Assembly (NCBI GenBank): GCA_029959085.1
Contig: JARWIR010000002.1
Coordinates: 41,164,233 to 41,228,232, forward strand
Length of the DNA: 64,000 bases
DNA from: Nemophila menziesii
Lineage: Eukaryota > Streptophyta > Magnoliopsida > Boraginales > Hydrophyllaceae
Reading direction: 5' to 3'
Shown here: positions 55,431-64,000 of the stretch, piece after piece
How positions within the stretch are numbered: the stretch's first letter is position 1
Layout of the letters: every line of letters begins with the position of its first letter
Program-made: the position numbers and the translations under genes
Notes under the pieces: generated by a model
Told to the model about the DNA's origin: nothing
Database searches by the model: none
Seen by the model: only the letters and a program-made list of their open reading frames with translations

Positions 55431-56951
55431 GAAATAGATTAATTCTCTATGTAATTATCTAAAATTTCTTAGACATAAAAAAACAAATATGTTGGGCCTA
55501 GAATTATTCTAATAAAAAAAATCAGGTTATTGTTCCATGGATGGAGGAGGCCTTGTCCAAACAAAAATGGGTTGAGGAGATTTACCCAACAAAAAAGAAA
55601 AAATAAAGCTAAATATTTTATTAATATATAAAATGAACTCAGTCAACTAGTCATTTTACTGAGCTACCTTAAACACTTAATTATCTTACTTTAAATCTAC
55701 CATCGCTCAACACAAAATCATCAACCCTCCACCTCTGTCAGCTACTCCACGATCTCTCGATTTTTAGAGAGCTAACTCATTCATTATATATGCACTCTTC
55801 CGTCAGCTAATGAGTCATGACCCACACTTGCCGCCGCACTCTCCGTTCCTCCTCCTAGGTAATTCTAATTAATAAATCAAATATTTTAGGTAATTCTAAT
55901 TAATAAATCAAATCATTTTTAAAAATATGGATTATTTCGCCTAATATAGGGACCTATATTGTAATTATTTTAAAAGAATTTTGTTGTTTTGCATATTATA
56001 GGGACTTATTATGTAATCAGTTCAAAATATAGGGTATTTTGCATTTATAGGGACCTATAATCCCAAAACATAGGGACCTATTATGAAATTTTGTAAAATA
56101 TAGGGATTTGTATTGTAACAAACTCACACTGCCCCTGACCTTGGTATCCCAACAAAAACTCCCTACTCAGCCCATGTAAGTGACTAATAGTTCTTTTAAT
56201 TGACTTAAGTTAAGAATAACGATACAATATCATCTTCCACTATCTTCACGGAAGAAGGTGAGCTTTCTCAGCATTTATTATACTACTCTGTTATCTGAGA
56301 CTTTGTTTTTGTTGTATATTTCCCCTTTTGGGATCAGATATTTCTAATCTTGTCTATATTGACATTTTCTACTTTTTATTTTTATGAATGTAAAATGAAT
56401 TGGTTTATAATGTATAATCAGTGAAAGGCCATATACTATAGCTGCTCCATTCATCTGCAAAGTAGATCATGTCATAAAGCTATTAGAATGGGACAACTAT
56501 GATATAGTACAAATTTCAATATCTTGAGTACTTGTGTGCCTTCATCATGTGGGTAATGGTTGTAATAATAAGGTACATTAGTGAGATATATGTATTAAGG
56601 GAAATACTTTGTTGTATATGTACTCAAGGTTACTAGCAAAAAAGTAATCAGTGCTAATATATAGTGAGTAATAGTTGGTATTGGCCTTCTAATATGAATT
56701 TTGTTAGTGATTTGTTAGAATATTACCCTAAAAAGATTGACCTTATGCACATGTTCCTTCATGACTTTAGAAACTAATTATCTTGGAATCTCATCACGCT
56801 CTCTTTGATGTTGTCGACAATCTTGGAGAGAGTGATGAGTAATATTTTTAAAGTTGTCACAAAATTTGATGACTTGGTACACTCTTGTTTGTTTTTTCTT
56901 TTTTCATGTACCACCTCGTTGTAAATATTATATATTTAATTTGTTCAACAG
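55431..56951. other. S6 region upstream of the small exon
   Basis: Parallels S2 and S4, with the ATAGGGACCTAT block at 55860-56140 and the deletion near 56275. No LINE insertion at 56660 (AATCAGTGCTAATATA), the site occupied in S4. No coding region supported. Confidence 0.45.
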
Positions 56952-57113
56952 GTAAATCCTGGTGAGCAATTATTAAGGAATGAAGAAATTGATATCGCAC
57001 TTGAAGGAGTGACCAAAATCTTTAATGAAAAGAGAGAAAATGAGGCACATGAAGCCAAAAAGTCAAAAGAAGAACAAGAAATGGTCACCAAAGAGGAGAA
57101 ACAAACTGTTTAG
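56952..57113 (+). CDS. Small charged exon, S6 (53 residues)
   Basis: Acceptor TTCAACAG; VNPGEQLLRNEEIDIALEGV then KREN EAHEAKKSKEEQEMV and TAG after KQTV. Same acidic/lysine tail frame as S2. Function unknown. Confidence 0.35.
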   Translation, partial: VNPGEQLLRNEEIDIALEGVTKIFNEKRENEAHEAKKSKEEQEMVTKEEKQTV

Positions 57114-57755
57114 AATATAGATTGAGTAACTCACAAAGAAATTCTATGGTGTGATATTATTTTGCAATGTATTTGTTACTTTATATTTTACTTCATATTT
57201 AAATTTAGCAAGAGTTGTGTAACTTTTATTGTTTTTGAAGTAGTAACTATAATTATAAGAAACCAGACGGAACATATGTTCTTATCCATTGTGTGATAGA
57301 GCTCTTACGCCATTGAGAATCATCCGCAGCTCCATCAGACGTAATAAAATGTATATGCAAGCAAAAAAGCTCTCAGCTCCTTCATTAACATCTTTTCCCA
57401 AATGAAAAAGGGCAGACAAGGAGTAGGCTATGAAAGTTAAACCATGACCTCCATTACTCAACAACTTTTTCCTTTATTATCCTATTAACATTTAATGTTT
57501 TTTTTAATTTCCTTACACCTTCTTTGAATAATATAGGAAGTTGTATAAAATCCAACCTTACACAAGTTCCTACATTAGCCATTAAAAAATTCTCCTATTA
57601 GATTTTCTTTGATATATTACTTAATAATAATGCTTCAAGGGAACCCATTTAGGAAATTATTCTGAATTTAATTTTAATATATTACTTAAGGCTATTTCAT
57701 TCACCATTTTATGATGTATAATTAACAAGATGTCCGAGCATACTTGGTGACAACA
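57114..57755. other. 3' end of S6
   Basis: Copy of 38760-39395, ending at GGTGACAACAAAT, where the LTR-element tail starts again. The minus frame 57464-57282 is not kept in other copies. Confidence 0.45.
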
Positions 57756-58939
57756 AATTTTTACTTGAGAAGAGAGGTAAAATCTCACTTCAAACTATTC
57801 AGATACATATCATACCGACCCTAAGCTTACACTATAACCGAAAAGACCTTAGGATTATTAATTCATGGTTAAGTAAGAATAAAGCGATTAGGGAGTAACT
57901 AAGTATACCATTAGATACTATGATAGGTGAGCATCATATAGCCACCATATAAACATAAGTGAAAGCCAATTCTTCTTTCATTGCAGAACTAATATAATCT
58001 TGAACTTATAATGTGTTAGATTGTTTGTATTAGTTCTTAGATATTATTACACGAGACTTTTTAGGATAATGCTTTGGGATCATTCATTATTTTCTCTTAT
58101 TCTTCTTTGATTAGCTGGACTTAGACTCCTAGTTTAGTTCTTATTTTATCGGGATGACAAAACATTGAGTTGGCGGGTATTGGTTTTTTTTTGTGATAGA
58201 GTAATCGTATCACGAGACATCATTTTAGGGGTATTTAGGACGTATTTAAAGGATTTCTCCCTAATATTTGACGTTTTATGATTTCTTATCTCGTTTTGGC
58301 TTTTACGTTCTTTTAGAGTTTTTATGTGTTAATTGTCTACTAACGTGCATAAGTTAGGTACTTGTACGATACGATACAATGATACGTGATAAGAATTCTA
58401 GAAAACAAGATTCATCCCCAAAGTCACGTCGTTAGAAGATAGCTAATAAGGTAAGAGACTTTAACGCCGATCATTCACATAGATGTCACTCAGAAGAGGT
58501 CTCTAGTGGTGTTATTTAGAAGCCTAAGCTACCCAGAAGGTAGTTAGGAAGAATTCAGAATTTCAACAATTTCATATTTATCAGTTCACCTTTAAACAAT
58601 AACATAAAGTCAATACTAGCGGGGATTACATGCGAGTTCTCGACCTATACTTTTCGCATTGTACTCTTAGTTAATTGCATTTTATAGTTTAATTATAATT
58701 TAGCTTAATTTCCTTTTTAATTGCATCTTTAGTTCTTTAATATAAAATCCCAATACATATTTACTATCTTTTATTTATAGTTTCACACCTCATTCTAAAA
58801 AACTTACGAAAACACATCAAGAATTAACAATCATTATCCATGTGGAGCTTATAACTCTTTATACTTACTATTTATAACTTGCCGACGATATGTACACTTG
58901 CAGGTAGTAGCTCTCTTGACGTGCCGATTATTTTATCCA
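57756..58939 (+). mobile_element. Athila-like 3' internal tail and LTR (copy C)
   Basis: Internal tail from 57763, polypurine tract about 58167-58178, LTR 58181-58939. It is closer to copy A (1-1122) than to copy B: it shares ACTTGAGAAGAGAGGTAAAA and CATACCGACC with A, where B reads ACTTAAGAAGAGAGTC and CATATCG. Confidence 0.7.
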
Positions 58940-61340
58940 CCTTGTAGGACTACATATGTCCTCCAGGACTGGTCCATTTAATTGCCGTGGTGGGTGATAA
59001 AGTGTCGTGGGTCTATTCTATATATGGGTATTGACCATCATCCAAGATATACTCAACAAAGTCAAATAAAATGAAATTAAGAGAAATAATTATAATTTTC
59101 TATGTTCTTCTTTATATGTTTGTTCAGTCTTATCATCGAATGATTATTATATACTAATCGAGTTGTAATTCTTAATAAATATTTTATTAATGTACAACAA
59201 AAAAGTTAATTAGAACTCCATTATATATATATATATATATATATATTGATGTGATTAGTCTAAAAATTAAGATTTTACTTTGAAATTTATAAATGATAAG
59301 AGACAGAGGTATGTGTATATTGGAGAGGCCATGATCCCCCTAAATTTAGAAAAAGTAAAATTCCAGCCCTATAATAAATTTTTTTTGTAAAGAAATTACT
59401 ATGAATCATGTTTCCCTTAAATTTAGTAAACGTAAAATTCTACCCCTATAAATTTTTAAAAAACAATTCACTATGGTTTCCCTTTTGATATTTATAATAT
59501 CTAATATCTAATTTTAATTAGTTTTCAAATATTTAATACTTGATTCATGTATACTTTTTTTTTGGATTATAAATATAAGGTCGTCTTTCTTTTTTTGTTT
59601 AACACCGTCTTCCTCGTACGATGAAAAAATGCATACTTTGAACCTAGTGAACAAGGCCAGTCGTGAAATGTGTCTACACCTCCTCTCGAAGCCACCTTCT
59701 TTCGAAGCTACCTCCATCATCGCCGTATATGAATGTTTATGTTAACCCCCTCTCTCTCTCTCTCTCTTTGATATTAAAGTGAATAAAGATAGTGATTTTT
59801 TTATTTAGCCGATAATTTACTTAATTATAATATATTAATGGAGATGTAACCAACTTCTATCATGGACATTTTTATAAATAATTATGATAAATCAATTATA
59901 GTAACCACAAATCAAAAGTATCTATATGTATTGGATTTGGATAGTTTGAAATATACATATACTAGATATTACCCGTGCCTGAAGGCACTGCGAAAAATAA
60001 AAACCCGTGTAGGCTTGCATCTTTCTTTTAATATTTGAATATTCAAACATAGTGATAAGTTCTTGTAGTGTTGCAATATGATTACATAACCCAAATAATT
60101 ACTTGATAAAGCAGGGGTTGATATTTATCTTGTTAAACCACAAATATATTTATCTATCTTACTACAAATAGAGGGATTTGGTTTGATACACGCAATACAT
60201 CAAAGACATTATGAGAGAGAAAAGGCATATGGATGTCATAAAAAAGGTCTTTCTTTTTGCCTGAAGCAATAACAACAGATCACGATTTGAGTATTTATTT
60301 TAAGCTATATTAAATTATTTGAAGTGTTGTTAACTCATTACATCTTAACCAAGATACATATAATATATAATCATTTTTAGAACTTAGCACAACGTTTTAG
60401 AGATGAATATGTGAAAAAGTCTATGTTATAGATGGTATACCCGATCATCAAATTAAGTAACCAGAAAAGTAAATGGGAGCAGAAAATTAAATAAATGTAA
60501 TGTTTTTCTTAAATAGTCGATCAAGTTCATCCTCATTGTTATCTAAAGATTATTGACCATTTCCATACTTACTTATAAAAATAATTTGCTGCAGGCAACA
60601 ACTGATATGATATTCAATTGTAATTGTAGTTGCAGGTCTATACCTGAATTGTTTAATTTCGGCAATGATTTATAAATTTAATATATCTAATTATATGGTT
60701 ATGGTTTTTTTAATCATAAGGGTAATTATTCTATATTTTAATAATTAGTGCTGTAGAAAAAATTTAAGAGTTATATGTGGATGAGATAAAGAATTTGATC
60801 GTAGTAGCCCTACTTATATTCCAATGAGGCAAAAGAGTGTTATTTCATTAACAAAGTAAATATTCTATTTTTGTAATAACTTTTTTGGTCAAGTTTATAC
60901 ACTTCGCAAAGGCAATAAAATATACGCATGTTACATTTTATTCAAGAAACAACTTAACATTTTTATAACCGAAAGATATGCCAGCCAATTCTATATAGTA
61001 TATACCCATGTGTCTGACTAAAATGTAATGTCATATGTTTCTTCTAAAGGCCGCCATAGTTTTGAGGTTAACCAATAAACGAAACACCAAAAATATAGAA
61101 AAATGATGTTCTTGAAATACTCGCAAGATATTTCACTAAAAGTGGCGCCTAAAATAATTGTGGGACCTGTATCAGAAAACTTATCATATTATTATATGAA
61201 TTACGAAATATGGGACCGGAATAGCAAGATAAGCCGCCATACACATACAATTTCAGAAAGAATATAATACACTAAGGTGCCAAGTATCGAGTCATGATCT
61301 AAAAAAGTGGATATTAATCATCCAGTAGGTTCGAGTTGAC
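58940..61340. other. AT-rich DNA after LTR copy C, no gene seen
   Basis: Copy of 40581-42759, with a (TA)n tract (59222-59246), a partial local duplication of the CCCTTAAATTTAG segment (59330-59460) and a (TC)n tract at 59750-59767. No conserved coding frame. Confidence 0.5.
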
Positions 61341-61646
61341 ATTTGGCGCAAATTTCACTATTTGTTGTAAAATTTGACTCAACATCTCCAAATACAGCGG
61401 ACCCATAAAATATAACAGGATAATGGCACCAGAAACACACACACAATTGTACCACCAATTTTAGCTTGACCTTCTATTGTTAACATATCTGATCTTTGTG
61501 TACTGCATATAAAGATAGATATTATTTACAACTTTAAACAAAATATAAGGACTATAATCAAATATATTGAGTAATGACCCATCATTACGGCTAATAGGAA
61601 CATGAATACTGGAATTACGGGTTGTATAGTTTGTATAGCCAATACC
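61341..61646 (-). pseudogene. WAT1-related (EamA-type) transporter fragment, copy C
   Basis: 61646-61578 encodes QTIQPVIPVFMFLLAVMMG, better preserved than copy B. 61502-61341 encodes TQRSDMLTIEGQAKIGG then loses frame at a GTGTGTGTG expansion just before the expected CVSGAI. So copy B is intact where C is shifted, and C is better at the helix end. Confidence 0.7.
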
Positions 61647-61859
61647 GATGATGATTTTAAGCTTTTCCGAAGTAAACACTAAAGAATTGAAGTACAAACT
61701 TACCTTGTTAATCCAAGAAAGAAGAAATATAATAAGAAGCGTTTATTTATTGAATTTCTCCAAATAACCTGAAATAGACATTCTCTTTTTAATACAATTT
61801 ACAATTTGATGTCTAAGTAATAAATATGACCATCAATTCTTTTTAGACTTATTGACGGG

Positions 61860-62295
61860 TACTTATCTTACGCAAAAATTGCATGGTAAATTCCTATTTT
61901 AGGCAAATAATGTACTATATGTCTCTACATTACGCAAAGACTGTACCAGGTACCTATACTATGCTAAAATTGCATGATAAGTCCCTTTGTTATGCAAAAA
62001 CCACACCAGTTCTCTATACTATGCAAAACAATGCACGATAAGTCCTCATTTTTTGTAAAACAATTACAGTTTTGCATAATATATGGGGACTGTAACTTCT
62101 CAATAGTATAGGGAACTACATTGCAACTTTTGCGTAAAATAGGGGCGCATAGTGCAGTTTTTGCATAGATACTATAGGGACCTGCATTGTAATTTTTACA
62201 TAATATAAGATCGCATAACATAGTTTACGGTATCTATAGTGTGCTTTTTGCATAATATAGAGCATACCGTGCACTTTCTGCATAGTATAGGAACA
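61860..62295. repeat. Degenerate TATGCAAAA repeats, copy C
   Basis: Same structure as 43330-43750. The minus frames 62221-61964 and 62436-62116 run across it; only the start of the second overlaps the exon at 62332. Confidence 0.6.
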
Positions 62296-62331
62296 TGTAG
62301 TGAAAAAATCTTCAAAATGGGTAGTACAAAC

Positions 62332-62514
62332 CTGTTTTACTTTAACTTCACCATTAGAACCAGTTGTTTTCTGAAACACAACTTCTTGAGATTTTCTCGT
62401 AGATTCCATTTCCAATTCAAAGTAATTAGCTTCCATTTAGTCCAATAATTTCTTGTCTAAATATGAGCCCAATTGAGGCATGACAGTTTTCTTAAACCTT
62501 GTTCCCAACCCTCT
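62332..62514 (-). pseudogene. Exon of unidentified minus-strand gene, 61 codons, copy C, one stop
   Basis: Same splice sites as 43775-43924 but 33 bp longer: the added codons read FELEMESTRKS between MEANY and QEVVFQKTTG. Codon 26 is TAA where copy B has GAA. So this copy keeps the longer exon but is interrupted. Confidence 0.5.
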
Positions 62515-62963
62515 CTGTTTTTATTTGAGATTAACTAACAAAGCAGTTCGTGTATAATAGCCACTGTCCACCCGTGAGTACATCTTCATAAGGTGAAATG
62601 TAAGGCAAATTCTGACATTCCTCAGCCCAAATTAGTCCCTGAACTATTTATTTTTTACTGATTTACTCCTCAAACGTCTTTGCCATATGACACTTAAAAA
62701 TTTGACATAACAGGGACCAACTAAGGGGACAAAAATGAAGGCCGAGGACCATTTGCTAGTATGGACTATATTTCGAGAACCAAAAAAGAAATTACTCTTT
62801 ATAAATTGAGTTTTTTTACATGGATTGCACCTAAAAATCCTCAAGAAGCTCCGCAGCTAAATTTACCTGAGAAGATGAAATTATTTTAATATAGGGACCA
62901 ACTAGCAATTTTAAAAAAATATTAAAAGCATGGGAGATATTTTAGTCAGGTATTATATATTAC

Positions 62964-63038
62964 CTTTGCGATTTCTTGAGGCATCCATGGTGCTAAAACA
63001 CCGGGGCAAATATAAATGAGCACACATGATAATTTAGC
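62964..63038 (-). CDS. Exon of unidentified minus-strand gene, 25 codons, copy C
   Basis: 75 bp, acceptor CGTTTATAG, donor GTAATA: AKLSCVLIYICPGVLAP then WMPQEIAK. Differences from copy B are mostly conservative, and length and phase are kept. Confidence 0.45.
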
Positions 63039-64000
63039 CTATAAACGGAAACATTAACTTAAAATGTGCGTGAGAATGAAAACAATTACCCGTGGCTTAA
63101 TTCTCTATTCATATCACACAAAAACTCGACATGAAAATGATAGAACAAAATAAAAATGCTCACCTTAATCTGAATATGTTGCAAATATATCTCCAATCAC
63201 ACAATAATCTCTATTCTTAGAAAAATAAGCGAATAAACCAATAGTTCAAACATTAATCTAACATTCAAACATTAATCTAAACTAAATTTCTAGTATCTGA
63301 AAAAGCATGTCGTACAAACCATTCCAGAATTTACTATAATCTTGTTGTAATTCTTTTTTTCTACTCTTTATACCGTAGAATGTAGGAGAAGTGCACCTTG
63401 GTGTCTATTCAGATTTGTCTTTCCAAAATTGTTAACTGGAATAAACATTTTCCAATATTAGAGCAAACTAAAAAGAACGTTATGGGTTGTAAACAAAAAA
63501 TAAATTTAAATATTTGATAATTGTAGAAAAAATCCTTTTAAAATTAACTTTTTCTAAAACAATTGAATGCATCTGGACCTTGAACCCAATTCAAAATGTT
63601 AAGAATTTTTATTCACTTAATTGGAAATGTAAACAGTCTCGGGTAAGCTAATTTGGATAGAGTTTCCTTCAAGAAATGTAAATGGTGGATGTGAGAATAA
63701 TGTCAATTGTACAGTTTGTATAAAAATATCATAATTATACCTGAATTTTGGGTCTTCTATTGTTGTTGATGGTGTAGCCAAGCTCGGTTAATGATGGTGC
63801 AAGTGTAAGACCAAATTGCTCTCTCCATCAGTTGAGCCAAATGGATATTTACTGCAAAATAATTAAAAAAATGCAGTGTATAACCAAATTTCTCACTCCA
63901 CTCCACGATCATAAGAAATTGTAAAAGTGTAAGACCTTAATTTGGGTTCTTCTATTGCAAAATAATTTACTGTAAGACAATTCAAAAAATAAAATTGCTC
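63039..64000 (-). other. Decayed minus-strand exon region, copy C, running off the window
   Basis: Copy of 44431-45400 and, from 63166 on, near-identical to 1133-1970. Includes the possible exon ending at donor GTGAGC (63164). The array continues past the window edge. Confidence 0.45.

Noticed and set aside
57282..57464. Minus frame SNGGHGLTFIAYSLSALF as a conserved exon, with the S2 frame 17074-17283
   Set aside because: Odd subunits have several base insertions here that break the frame, and the two even copies diverge in frame after about 30 codons.

Overview
The window looks like nuclear DNA of a flowering plant, probably a eudicot. It is strongly AT-rich and dominated by relics of Ty3/gypsy LTR retrotransposons, one LINE and several MITEs. 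The only recognisable host-type domains are plant ones: a ZF-HD/MIF zinc-finger domain and a WAT1-related (EamA) transporter. There are no bacterial-style operons, and I found no rRNA, tRNA or CRISPR array. Species cannot be named from the sequence.

The organising principle is a tandem segmental array. One large unit starts at 39403 and repeats at 57763 (period 18,360 bp). A rearranged version covers about 1-39402. Inside it lies a second periodicity: a subunit made, in order, of a conserved lead segment, a TTGAC-rich stretch, a Stowaway-like MITE, an RNase H-like fragment, and a small basic/acidic exon. I count six subunits, S1 to S6, starting near 2545, 12766, 17361, 32561, 46046 and 53699. 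S1, S3 and S5 carry the ZF-HD zinc-finger domain (5657, 29468, 50650). S2, S4 and S6 carry only the small terminal exon (16773, 38592, 56952).

Layout: 1-1122, tail of an Athila-like element. 1123-8661, S1 with the only zinc-finger copy whose domain is in frame. 8662-11755, 5' LTR, primer-binding site, gag and protease of a truncated gypsy element. 11882-17360, duplicated flank and S2. 17361-28880, S3 invaded by a second gypsy element: a solo LTR, then a gag-protease-integrase-tail element lacking reverse transcriptase, then a second LTR with the same flank. 28880-32560, zinc-finger copy 2. 32561-39395, S4 with a minisatellite and a 5'-truncated LINE. 39396-46045, LTR tail plus minus-strand exons (WAT1 fragment and an unidentified gene). 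46046-57755, S5 with zinc-finger copy 3, and S6. 57756-64000, the start of the next unit, repeating 39403 onward.

The most interesting biology is in the zinc-finger copies. Copies 2 and 3 have shared compensating indels that keep a long reading frame open while replacing the zinc-finger core with a different, hydrophobic peptide. Copy 1 has other indels that return the core to frame but remove a conserved KNH histidine. A GTAAGT donor inside copies 1 and 2 could splice them to a duplicated downstream terminal exon. Most copies elsewhere are decayed, and whether any are expressed cannot be judged from sequence alone.
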